The position numbers were made by a program, and so were the translations under genes. Under the pieces are notes generated by a model. It ran no database searches. It had not been told where the DNA came from and saw only the letters and a list, made by a program, of their open reading frames with translations. Positions 24,512-34,500 of a stretch of DNA of 64,000 bases are shown in pieces (position 1 is the first letter of the stretch; every line of letters starts with the position of its first letter). The stretch is from the NCBI GenBank assembly GCA_012064385.1, contig QRDG01000606.1:62001-126000 (forward strand). Reading direction: 5' to 3'. Origin of the DNA: Puccinellia tenuiflora (Eukaryota; Streptophyta; Magnoliopsida; Poales; Poaceae).

Positions 24512-25593
24512 TGATCATATGTAGACCCTAAAAAATGGTGATTGAGGGTTGTCGAGACCCGTCGACGAGGCTCGACAACCCTGGATGATCATATGTACAC
24601 AACAAGAAATGATCTTTTAGGGTTGTCGAGACCCCGTCGACAAGGCTCGACAACCCTAGATGATCATATGTACACAACAAGAAATGATCTTTTAGGGTTG
24701 TCGAGACCCCGTCGACGAGGCTCGACAACCCTAGATGATCATATGTAGACCCTAAAAAATGATGATTGAGGGTTGTCGAGACCCCGTCGACGAGGCTCGA
24801 CAACCCTAGATGATCATATGTAGACCCTAAAAAATGATGATTGAGGGTTGTCGAGACCCCGTCGACGAGGCTCGACAACCCTAGATGATCATATGTAGAC
24901 CCTAAAAAATGATGATTGAGGGTTGTCGAGACCCCGTCGACGAGGCTCGACAACCCTAGATGATCATATGTACACAACAAGAAATGATCTTTTAGGGTTG
25001 TCGAGACCCCGTCGACAAGGCTCGACAACCCTAGATGATCATATGTACACAACAAGAAATGATCTTTTAGGGTTGTCGAGACCCCGTCGACGAGGCTCGA
25101 CAACCCTAGATGATCATATGTACACAACAAGAAATGATCTTTTAGGGTTGTCGAGACCCCCGTCGACAAGGCTCGACAACCCTAGATGATCATATGTACA
25201 CAACAAGAAATGATCTTTTAGGGTTGTCGAGACCCCGTCGACGAGGCTCGACAACCCTAGATGATCATATGTACACAACAAGAAATGATCTTTTAGGGTT
25301 GTCGAGACCCCGTCGACGAGGCTCGACAACCCTAGATGATCATATGTACACAACAAGAAATGATCTTTTAGGGTTGTCGAGACCCCGTCGACGAGGCTCG
25401 ACAACCCTAGATGATCATATGTACACAACAAGAAATGATCTTTTAGGGTTGTCGAGACCCCGTCGACGAGGCTCGACAACCCTAGATGATCATATCTACA
25501 CAACAAGAAATGATCTTTTAGGGTTGTCGAGACCCCGTCGACGAGCCTCGACAACCCTAGATGATCATATCTAGACCCTAAAAAATGATGATT
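24512..25593. repeat. 75 bp minisatellite, 14 units, each a hairpin
   Basis: Units start with GGGTTGTCGAG at 24546, 24620, 24695, 24770, 24845, 24920, 24995, 25070, 25145, 25221, 25296, 25371, 25446 and 25521. Each carries GGGTTGTCGAG and its perfect inverse CTCGACAACCC about 15 bp apart, with GTCGAC in the loop. A TGATCATATGT box follows. Two spacer types occur: ACACAACAAGAAATGATCTT (common) and AGACCCTAAAAAATGATGATT (first unit, units 4-6 and the right edge). Units are almost identical, so the array is recently expanded or homogenised. It sits between the 3' ends of the two convergent MULE genes. Long open frames through it on both strands arise only because 75 is divisible by three. Confidence 0.95.
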
Positions 25594-25619
25594 TAAACTC
25601 ACATATCATACAAAACCAA

Positions 25620-25705
25620 CCACACACAAACATAGTCTTAAACCACAAATACATAGTCTTGAACCACAAATACATAGTCTTGAACCACAAATACATAGTA
25701 TTGAA
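25620..25705. repeat. 21 bp tandem repeat, about 4 copies, at the transposase 3' end
   Basis: TTGAACCACAAATACATAGT recurs four times with small changes. In the original transposase frame it encodes a seven-residue repeat directly after residues resembling the conserved MULE CKTDL segment, so the normal C-terminus has been replaced by repeat expansion. Confidence 0.8.
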
Positions 25706-28014
25706 CCACACAAAGATCTGTTTTGCAAACTGTGTCAAAGGCATGTCTAGCCCATGTTTCAACAGGTATCTTCATCAACCAATTGTAACCTGCCTCACAC
25801 TCCTTTTTAAAGCCTCCATGGCTTTATCAAAACCACTCTTGGTGTAAGCATAACTAGCAATGAAAATAAGTTTCTTCACCTCATCACCTCTATATCCATC
25901 TCTCTGGAAATTGGCATATATATGCCTGAGACAGAACCTTTGAGGAGACTGGGGGAACACATGAGCAACTGCTTTCAGCAAACCCTGGCATACAACAAAT
26001 TTTGGATGCAACAACATAAGCCTGTGTGGCAAAATTAGATGCAACAACATTAATTAGATGCAAGGTAAGTACCTTCTGCCTGTCAGATATGATGGTATAG
26101 TTGCCATGCTTCCCAGAAGTTCCAATAACACATTTGAGCTGGGTAAGAAACCACAGCCAGCTAGCAGTGTCTTCTTTGTCAACTACACCAAATGCAATGG
26201 GAAAGATGTTGTTGTTGCCATCCCTCCCAGTTGCAGCTAGTATTTGTTGTCCAGTGGTCAGCTTGATGAAACATCCATCCAGCCCTGCATACAACAAAAT
26301 ATGAGTCTTCTGATGAAACATCATTTTCAACAACAAATAATACAACAAGAAACATACAACAACAGACAACAACTTACCAATAAATGGCCTGCATCCATTT
26401 AAAAACCCTTCTTTGGAAGCATTCAGGCAAACAAATAGACCATGGAACCTAGGATTTGGACTTGGATGTTCCAGAAGCTCCTTGGTTGTGACAATACATC
26501 TACTGCCTGGATTTGTATCCAAGATTGCTTGCAAGTAATCTCTTAGCCTTCTGTACTGTTTCTTCTGATCACCCATGACAACATCAAAAGCTTTCTTCCT
26601 TGCCCTGTAGGCTATGCTCTTTGGCACTATCACCCCAAATCTCTGCTTTGCATTGTCAATCAATGTATCAACAGATGTATTTGGATCTATCCTAACAGCT
26701 TGCTCAGATAGTTTTGCCAACCAATTAATTGACACCCTTGTGTTCTCTCCACATGTTGGACAAGTGTGGATAGGATTGAACTTCCTAATGCAAAAAGTTT
26801 TCTCATTTGCTATTTGGGAGGCAGTTATGTAAAATGGACAAGTGTTAACCTTGGAGGTATTTCTGTCTTTCTTCTTCTTTTTCTTCTCTGCTGGATCAAT
26901 GGTGGATTTGCACTTGGCAATAATCCTGTCAGGATTATTTCTGTGATAAGAGAAGGCCCTAAGCTGAGCTATGTGGTAATTCTGTAGAGCAACTCTAAAC
27001 TGGTATACATCTCTGAAGCACAGCTTCACAGCAAACTGTTCATGTGCATTGATTCTATCTTCATCATACCAAACCCTTTTTTTCATCTTTTTCAGCTGCC
27101 TCTTCCTCCCACTAGCCAGAGCAAATTTCTTCACATAACCATCATCATCACTGTCACCCAAATCATCAGGACTGCTGTCCTCATCACATGTGGGCACAAA
27201 ATAATTAAGGTCCTCTTCAGCTTCCTCATGATGGCATCTGCTAGTTGGCCCTTTCCTTTTTACCCATTCATCTTCAGCTTCCTCTGAAGCTGACTCATCA
27301 TCTGATGAGCACAACTCCTCCACATCTGTTTCACCTTCTATGTGTTGTTCTGGATCTTCTCTCATAATTTTCTGTTCCTCCATCTGCTGCAGTATTAATA
27401 ATTTTTCCCTTTCATCAGGATCTGTTGTGCCTTCTACATCATCATCACAGAAAATTGCCTTTCCTTTTCCCATGTTGCAGCTCTGCTGTGTGCAAACAAA
27501 TATATTTTCTGAATAGTCAACTGCTACTGGTGGGATATCTACATCATCATCACTAATGTAGGTCAATCCATCTCTGTCCACAGATAAAACTACTGGCTGA
27601 GCTTCCACTTCACGCAAGTTCAGTCCAGCTGGGACAGGACCTTTATGCCTAATTACTGTCAAATTTAGCACCTTGTCCTGCCCAAACATTTCTAACATCT
27701 CCTGCACCTTTGCCATGTTAGAAACTGCCTCCATCCCTTCAAAGCCAATACCTTCCGTCTTAACAAAATACATAGTATCTAGATAGCCAAACCCATGCCC
27801 TTCTATCAGTGCCATCAGATTACTAACAGTTATGTCAGACTCACACAAACTTCTCTCTAGGTTGTCTTCACCAGGAAAATTGAACCTAATGTTCCAAATA
27901 TCATCATCCAAACTGCACACACAAATGAAGAACACAACTTTATTACACTAAGAACATGAACGAACAGCCTAAATACAGAACAAACTAACCCTACAACTAA
28001 CACTAAAGCAGCAG

Positions 28015-28085
28015 TAAGCAGCACCAGTAAGCAGCAGCAGTAAGCAGCAGCAGTAAGCAGGAGCAGTAAGCAGCAGTAACAGGCG
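28015..28085. repeat. AGCAGCAGTA-type short tandem repeat in transposase intron 1
   Basis: AGCAGCAGTAAGC units repeat with slight length changes. They lie wholly within the first intron of the mudrA-like gene. Confidence 0.7.
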
Positions 28086-28206
28086 GTTAGCAAACTTACT
28101 CCACGCCGCCGAAGGAGGATGCCCACTGGTGGATGTACTTCGCCGGTGAAGCCAGAACCGCACTAGCCAGAGCCGCCGCCGCACCGTGCTCCGGCGAACG
28201 CGGACG

Positions 28207-28310
28207 CAGATGTGCGGCGCCTCCACATGCGGCGCCTCCAGATGCGGACCCTCCAGATGCGGCGCCTCCAGATGCGGCGCCTCCAGATGTGCCGCCTCCA
28301 GATGCGCCGT
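28207..28310 (-). repeat. 15 bp coding minisatellite in transposase exon 1
   Basis: GCGCCTCCAGATGCG-type units repeat about seven times and encode a Gly-Gly-Ala-Ser-Gly pentapeptide in the minus frame. The in-phase unit length keeps the frame open. It probably gives a flexible linker. Confidence 0.8.
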
Positions 28311-28404
28311 CGAGAACCCCACCGGAGTCGAGGTCACAAGGGTCGCCGGCGGGAGCAGCGGCCGCCATTGCTCAGATGCGGGGGGACAGGGTCGAGAGCT
28401 CGCG

Positions 28405-28709
28405 CGCGTGAGTGACCTAGCCCGCGCAACGGTTGGGCGCGGTCGGACCAAGCAAACGACCGCTGACAGCGGGCCCCATCGACGTCCGTTAACGGCGGCC
28501 AACCGGCGTCCCCCGAACGACTCTCTCTCCGCCACGTCAGCAAATATGGGGGTCCCACTGTCAGATTCCCCGTCAATTCGTCTAAAAATGTGTTTTAGTG
28601 CGAACGGTAAAAAATCACGTGAATACTGGCGGCTATCTGCAAAAAAAACACAAAGTGGTGGTTTTTTCGAAATTTCGCTACAAATGTGGTGGTTCTATGC
28701 TATTAACTC
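28405..28709 (-). repeat. MULE right terminal inverted repeat (promoter of mudrA-like gene)
   Basis: Inverse copy of the left repeat. The transposase ATG (28368) lies about 40 bp inside it, so transcription should start within the repeat, as in MuDR. Confidence 0.9.
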
Positions 28710-28718
28710 AGTAAATAC

Positions 28719-29228
28719 CAACACCTATAACTTTTTATTTTTATTTTTTTATTGAGATAACATACCAACGCATCCTACAAAAGACATTTTGTTTTACCTT
28801 TTCTGCTATTTTGGGAAATAATCACTAGTAACTTAGAAAAATAAAAGAGCAAAGTGCTATTTTTTTTTCTCTCTAAGTAGAGAGTATTGAGCAAAGGAAC
28901 TAAAACTCATAAATGGAACTATGAGAGAGACACAACTGTTTTTTGTCGTTTTTCCATATGTTTTTTTTTTTCAATCTTTTGTAAAACCAAGAAAAGAGCT
29001 TAATGGGCAGCAATGTCTGACGGATGTCGCAGCTGACGGTACGCGCGGTCCGCCGGCGTGCAATGACATGCTCCTATATATACATACAGAATAATAAATG
29101 TGTCACACAAAATAAGCGTATGGCTACGGATAATTGAACAAATGCCTACGTACGTATATCTATACTGAAGGAATCTTTAAGCGGGGAAGAAATATATGTA
29201 TGTACCGTACGTGCAGGCAGCAGGTTCT
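28719..29228. other. 3' flank of the NLR gene
   Basis: AT-rich with poly(T)/poly(A) runs. No gene is seen. It should contain the NLR 3' UTR and polyadenylation region. Confidence 0.4.
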
Positions 29229-32200
29229 TCATTCCTCCTTCTCTGGATCGGAGAGAACATCATCATCATGAGCGCCTTCCGAAGTAGTAAGAAAAAAATA
29301 AAGGTCAGGTCAATGAGACATGCATAAAAGCGTCAGGGAAAGGAAACTAGCAGCGTGGTTGTTAATGTACGGTACGTACCTTCTGGTATGTACGGATGGA
29401 TGTCGATGTGAAAGTCGGGATGGTTAGGATGGGCGCGGAGTGCGTTTTGTAGCGTGGTCTGCGCTTGCTTGGCCTGCTTGACCGCCACTCCAAAGCGGAA
29501 GAACCAGACCCTGGCCCACCGAAGGGACAGCAGGTTCCCGATTCCCAGGTCAAAACAATCACCACCGTCGCCAGCTGCTTCCTCGTTTATGACCCGCAAA
29601 CTGACACAAAGATAAACTCTTTCAGTCTTGGGCATAGCTCCCGGCTGGAACACGATTTGGCCCAATAACTCGGAATCTAACGTGAATGATACAAGACAAC
29701 GGAACGCATCTACACCGATAAGTAGCTGCCCGCTCCAGCGGTGCATCTGCAAGTCGAGAATACGAAGAGCCGGCAACATTCCAAGGATGTCCAGATCCTC
29801 CTGTCGGGCTTCCTTGACAGTGATATATAACTTGAAGAGCTGCGACATATGTGAGGGATTCTTCCTTATCCATGCTGGCAGTGCAGGGAATAGGATGCGT
29901 ACGCATTTAAATATCTGGAGACTGCGTGGCGGCATCCAACATTCCCGCAAAAGATCCATTGACTGCATACTCCCCGTAACATTTTCAATAACTAATATTT
30001 GGATGCTTGATAGCTTACCCAGCGACTCCACAAAAGCTTCCTCTAGCTCCAAGCTTAAATCATCATCAAGCACAATCGTCAACTCTCTCAATCCTTTCAT
30101 GTGGCCTAGATCTTGTGCGATGCTTAGTGAGTCACAACGAATCTCACTCAGAACTTCCATGGAAGCCAGGTTTCGCAACCCATCTGGAAGCCTCTTGTGT
30201 TCATAGTAAATAAGCAGGCACATCAATCTTCTCAGCTTAATAATAGTCGATGGCAGTTCCACATCCTTGTTTTCCTTCAAATCAAGCACCTGCAAAAACT
30301 GCAACTTTCCAAATTCTTCCGGGATCTTCGAAACTCCTGTGGAGGCTAGACATAGGTACCTCAGCTGCAGTATACTCCCCAAGTCCCGAATGTTCAGATG
30401 ATTATGATCGCCTAGAGGACATCCAGTCAAATCCAATACACGCAAAACAACAAATCTCGAGAAAGACGGCATTATATCAATACCATCTCCAAATGAAGCA
30501 ACAGACCTCACTTTGAACAAACTCGGAGTTCCGTGAATGCTTCCTTTTCTACCATCTTGTAGGGATAACCTACGGATGTTGCTCTCAGAAGACATGCTGT
30601 CACCGATACCATTCACTATAGTAACAAAGTTTTCCTCACTTGATAAGGACAAAATTAAATCTAGAACCATATCATGTACATTGCAAGCTACTACCGTGCC
30701 ATCATCATCATATACCGGCAGGATCATGTTTCTATTCAGGAGCTCATAGAAGTATGTTTCTCCTATCTCAAAGAGGCTAGTTTTTGCCTTTTCACATTGG
30801 ACAAAACCTTCGGCAATCCACATCCATATTAGCCGATCTTTGCTAATCCGGGAATCCTCCGGGAACATGCTTAAATATAATAAGCATGTCTTCAGATGAG
30901 AAGGCAGATCATAATAACTAAACGATAGTATCCTCAACATCTCCTTCACACTTCGGTCCTCTGTAAGCCCACGACCAATGGACTCAAGCAAAACATGACA
31001 TTCATCCAGCGTTTTTACCTGTTGTTTACTAGCTAAAAGACTAGCTATAGTAATGATGGCTAACGGCACTCCACCACATTTCTTCAATATATCTATGGAC
31101 ACTTCCTCGAATTCACGAGGACATCCACTCTCGTTTGAAAATATCCTTGTATAGAAGAGCCTTTTGGAATCATCCATACTCAAAGGCTCCATTTGGTAAA
31201 CAGGATCATTAGTAGAGGAGCAACATAAGTTAGACACACTGACTTTACGAGTTGTCGTAATTATCCGACTGCCAAAATTGTTGCTCCTAGAGAATGCCCA
31301 ATTGATAACTCCCCACAGTTTTTCGTCCCATATATCATCAATTACAATGAGATACCTATACGAATTGTGAAATAAACAATTTATTGCATGAGAAAATGGT
31401 AAGCCGGAGTAGGGAGATTTATATTCTCAAAAAATAATTAGAGGTAATTAATATGAAAGGGACCAAAAATTAAGGATGGAGCACATTTGATAACTCTCCA
31501 CATTTTTTCATCCCATGTATCATCAATTACGACGAGGCGCCTATATGAGATATGAGATCATTAATGGATTTCTAGTACACATGGGATTTGTTATACTGTG
31601 TTAGTAGCGTAACACCATCCAGAATTGTTAGATTGTTTCGAGATCCGATATTTCATTATAATTGAAAGGTTTATTCATTGAAATAGAAACAATGCCGCTT
31701 GTTATTCTAAAGGTTCCTGACTAAACATGAAATGTTCCAATCATATAAAAATATTCATAATTTAAAAAATTTAATAAAACTTTATAAGTTAATATATTTT
31801 ATCAACAGGTGAATTTTAAATATTTTTTAGACCCATTAAATCATCTTTTTCTTTCCATTGGTTATGTACGGAAAAATGGTATATTGAAAAAATGGAGGAC
31901 TCCGATGATATATTTTGCATACAACTTGTATTGTTATCTTAGAATAATTAATAAGCTATATAAAAAATATAAAGAGGTATAGTAATATACTCGTATGTGA
32001 GGTATATTGAATATGGGAGTACATACATCCAGGAGTATATAAAAAGAGTGTAGCTACAACCATATGCGTTTCTCACGATTTAAGAGTTATATAACATACC
32101 GGAGAGTACGTGCATATAGTACGAAGTAAACATATTCATATTACACCCGGGTGTAGCTACACCCACATACGTTTCTCACGATTTATGAGGTATATATCAT

Positions 32201-34080
32201 ACCGGAGAGTACGTACATGTAGTATGAAGTATATATGACTATTTCCATAATATATATACTACTTTGCAGGTAGTATGTATAATTTTTTACGTACTCCTTT
32301 TTTATGCATAAATATGATGATATTTTTAATATAGTGCAAATTACATACTTATTTGTAATTTTTTCACGTAACTTGGTATAAAGTATCTTAGATATAGTAT
32401 ATGAACATACTTAAATTGAAAGTATTACATATACTCTTGTCGAACCAATTCTGAACTTCCTTCGTCACGACAGTGAACTCCGAAATATAATAAGAGTGAA
32501 CTTCCTGATGGAGCACCACTTTTCTCCTATTTTTACATATAGTTTTTGTATCGCGATTTTCAAATTGTTAATCATAACAGCGAATATGATATACCGTTGG
32601 ATAGCTACAGAAAATGCGCATGTACAGTTGTAAAACAATTTCAATTATCGTTTTCGTAGAGTTTTTGGGGCGCCATTTTTAAACCACTCGTCGGATTGAT
32701 GCAAATGATATATTGATGAAAATCTACGGAAATTGCGCATATTTCTCATCTGTAGCATTTTTTCGAAATTCTTTACCGTTTAAGAGCAGTTTAAAAAATA
32801 TAGTCATGTTTTTCGAACATTTATGTCCGGCGGACTGGTTTCTAGGTAGTATTTTCGAACCGTTTGTCGGAACGAAAGAAATGACATGGCGTTGAAAAGA
32901 TATTGACTAGGCGCAACTTTTTGATGAAAAATGTTTTCCAAATTCATTATGGTTTAGAAGTAATTTTAAAAATTTGAAAAAGGGTAAACCCGCCGACATG
33001 ATAACAATTTAAAATTGACATGTTTACAATCATTTACTTGCATACTCATGAAAAATTATCAGCCAATGCTGCCTGCTTATTGTAGGGTGTACAACAACTA
33101 AAATGTCATTTTTTAACTGGGGCGGTAGCTTCTTCATTAACACATTAGTGCACAACTACAATGGAAAAATAACTACCAAGTAAGCTAGATGCCATCATCA
33201 AGTAAGTGGCATGTTTTATGTACCTCTTATTCTCGAGACTTTCCCGGAGTATATTAATGAGCTGTCTTATATCCAACACGGTGAACTGACTTTCGTACAT
33301 GCCAAGATCAATAAGGATGTCCATGAGAATCTTCTTCGCGTCAGCATTTCGACCGACGGGAACAAAAGCGCTGCAATCAAAATCACCTTTGATCTTGTCA
33401 TAGATCGTTTTAACAAGAGTGGTCTTGCCCAATCCTCCAAAACCAACAACGGAGACAATTTTCAACTTTTGTTTGGACACACTATCTCCATCTGAGAGCA
33501 ATCTCATTAGCTCTTGATCTCTTTTCCCAGCAATGCCAACAAGATCTATCACTTCCTTGTACAGAGTCCCAAGGCGAGGATCGACGGTCGACATGGCTGC
33601 AGGCATGGTTGCTGGCATGGCTGCAGGCATAGCAATAATATTATCAACATGGTACCTTTCACGCCTTTTAGCAACCTCTTGTACTTGCATATTGATGTCC
33701 TTGATCGCGTTGGCGATCTCATGGCGAGCCTTCCCTTTAGTAAACAAGCCGGCCATCTTCTTCATGAGACGTTTGAGCTTGTTGCACTTGGTGACGGTGT
33801 CAGAGTCATCATCGACACGTACCAGGAACTTATCGATGATATCCTCTATGTCGAAGGAGAGCTCCCTCACCTCCCCTGCCCAGAGCTTGACCTGCTCGTC
33901 GAGTTGGTCCCGTGGCACCTCGCCCACCTTGCGGAGGGCGGTCTGCATGCTCTTCATTTCCTCCTCGAGAGATTTGATGTCTTTCTTGACACCCTTCTGC
34001 AGCTTGTACTCGTCCTTGAGGAGCTCGACGAGCTTGGGGAGCAGGGAGCCCATGGCTCCCGTTGCCAGATTCATGGCCAT
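29229..34080 (-). CDS. CC-NB-LRR (CNL) disease-resistance-type protein, intact, 959 aa
   Basis: Exons 34080-33224, 31355-29380 and 29275-29229 join in phase (AG|G, then G|GC) to 959 codons plus stop. Residues 1-150 form an Rx-type coiled coil with an EDVID-like IEDIIDKF. The NB-ARC follows: P-loop GFGGLGKTTL (212-221), kinase-2 YLIVIDDIWD (287-296), GSRIITTTR, GLPL as CGGVPLAI (about 379-386), RNBS-D CLLYLSMFPED and MHD as VHD (about 512-514). Leucine-rich repeats run from about 540 to 930, and the tail is acidic. All motor motifs are present with no break. The 1.87 kb intron falls just before kinase-2, a common site in grass NLRs. No integrated extra domain is seen. Such proteins are cytoplasmic sensors of pathogen effectors that trigger hypersensitive death. 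The motif set resembles RGA5/Pik-2-like cereal NLRs. The target pathogen cannot be inferred. Confidence 0.93.
31485..31556 (-). repeat. Decayed duplicate of the NLR kinase-2 exon start inside intron 1
   Basis: On the minus strand, TATAG then a reading frame with LVVIDDTWDEKMW closely mirrors the true exon 2 start about 190 bp downstream (TATAG, then YLIVIDDIWDEKLW). It keeps its own AG acceptor. Homology fades after about 70 bp, so it cannot encode the rest of the domain. Confidence 0.85.
31557..33223 (-). other. Large intron of the NLR gene, AT-rich, no insert recognised
   Basis: About 1.7 kb. Two related blocks at about 32050-32110 and 32150-32210 share CGTTTCTCACGATTTA and ATACCGGAGAGTACGT, a local direct repeat. 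No transposon termini or open frames of note were seen. Confidence 0.5.
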
Positions 34081-34500
34081 TGCTTGTGGATTATTTTAGT
34101 TGGTTTGTTGCTTGGTTGACGAACGCACATTGGTTGTTGTACGGGTTGGTTTGGTGCCGTGGAATTGCTCTTTGTAGGCCGGCCGCGCAAAGTGGGATTG
34201 CTCTTAGTTGGTTCGTTGCTTGGTTCGTTGCTCTTAGAATAATTCGTTCGTTGCTTGGGTTGCTACTTGTAGAATAATCCCTTATGCGTTTTGTTGTAAC
34301 GTGGCCGGCCGGCAAAGTGGTATCCCTTATGCTTTTTGTTGTTGTATTTAACTTTGCTAGATCATGAAGCAAAACACAAGGTTCGGCGGGAGAGAGAGTA
34401 CGTGGTCGGCATCCCAGTGCCGATTGTGTGCTTCTCCTCAACCAATTAGAGATGAGAAAACCGACTGTGTGTGTGCTTTCTCCGCACCACCGTCAGTCAC
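34081..34500 (-). promoter_or_regulatory. Probable NLR promoter/5' UTR region with short repeats
   Basis: It lies directly upstream of the NLR ATG. GGCCGGCC-type palindromes occur at about 34178 and 34304, each followed by GCAAAGTGG, and GTTCGTTGCTTGG repeats lie between. No TATA box can be placed with confidence. Confidence 0.35.

Larger units (their letters stand above)
25775..28368 (-). pseudogene. mudrA-like MULE transposase, 3'-truncated by frameshift
   Basis: Four exons join in phase: 28368-28100, 27912-26378, 26284-26073 and 25984-25775 (741 codons to the stop). Residues 20-60 are a Gly/Ala/Ser repeat. A PB1-like N-terminal region and a long acidic stretch follow. Next comes a MuDR-type DNA-binding domain (FKLCFRDV-like to IRKFNPIHTCP) and the MULE catalytic domain, with first Asp in GLDGCF (about residue 604), second Asp in ISDRQ, and C/H motif FCLRHIYANF. 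The third intron removes out-of-frame sequence between SDRQ and GLLKAVAHVF. Just before the stop a one-base shift occurs; conserved residues (WLMKIP, TWARHAF) continue in the next frame into the 21 bp repeat. The third catalytic acidic region is only partly present and the SWIM zinc finger is missing, so the transposase is probably inactive. Confidence 0.85.
22676..28709. mobile_element. Complete Mutator-like element (MULE), 6034 bp, two convergent genes
   Basis: Long terminal inverted repeats begin GAGTTAATAGCATAGAACC on the left and end with the exact inverse on the right. The element is bounded by a perfect 9 bp target duplication, AGTAAATAC (22667-22675 and 28710-28718), the size made by Mutator transposases. 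A GRF-zinc-finger gene reads inward from the left repeat and a mudrA-type transposase gene reads inward from the right repeat. Between their 3' ends lies a 75 bp hairpin minisatellite. The layout parallels maize MuDR (mudrA and mudrB convergent between long repeats), but the second gene is of a different type. The perfect target duplication and closely matching repeats suggest fairly recent insertion, although both genes carry frame breaks. Confidence 0.93.

Noticed and set aside
24512..25593. CRISPR-like array
   Set aside because: Repeat and spacer parts are both conserved from unit to unit, the organism is a plant, and the structure is a tandem minisatellite inside a transposon.
24512..25602. 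Long open frames on both strands through the minisatellite
   Set aside because: They exist because the 75 bp unit is a multiple of three without stops. The peptides are pure repeat, and the same array opens overlapping frames on both strands.
25571..25762. Separate small gene at the transposase end
   Set aside because: It is the out-of-frame reading of the 21 bp repeat that follows the frameshifted transposase.
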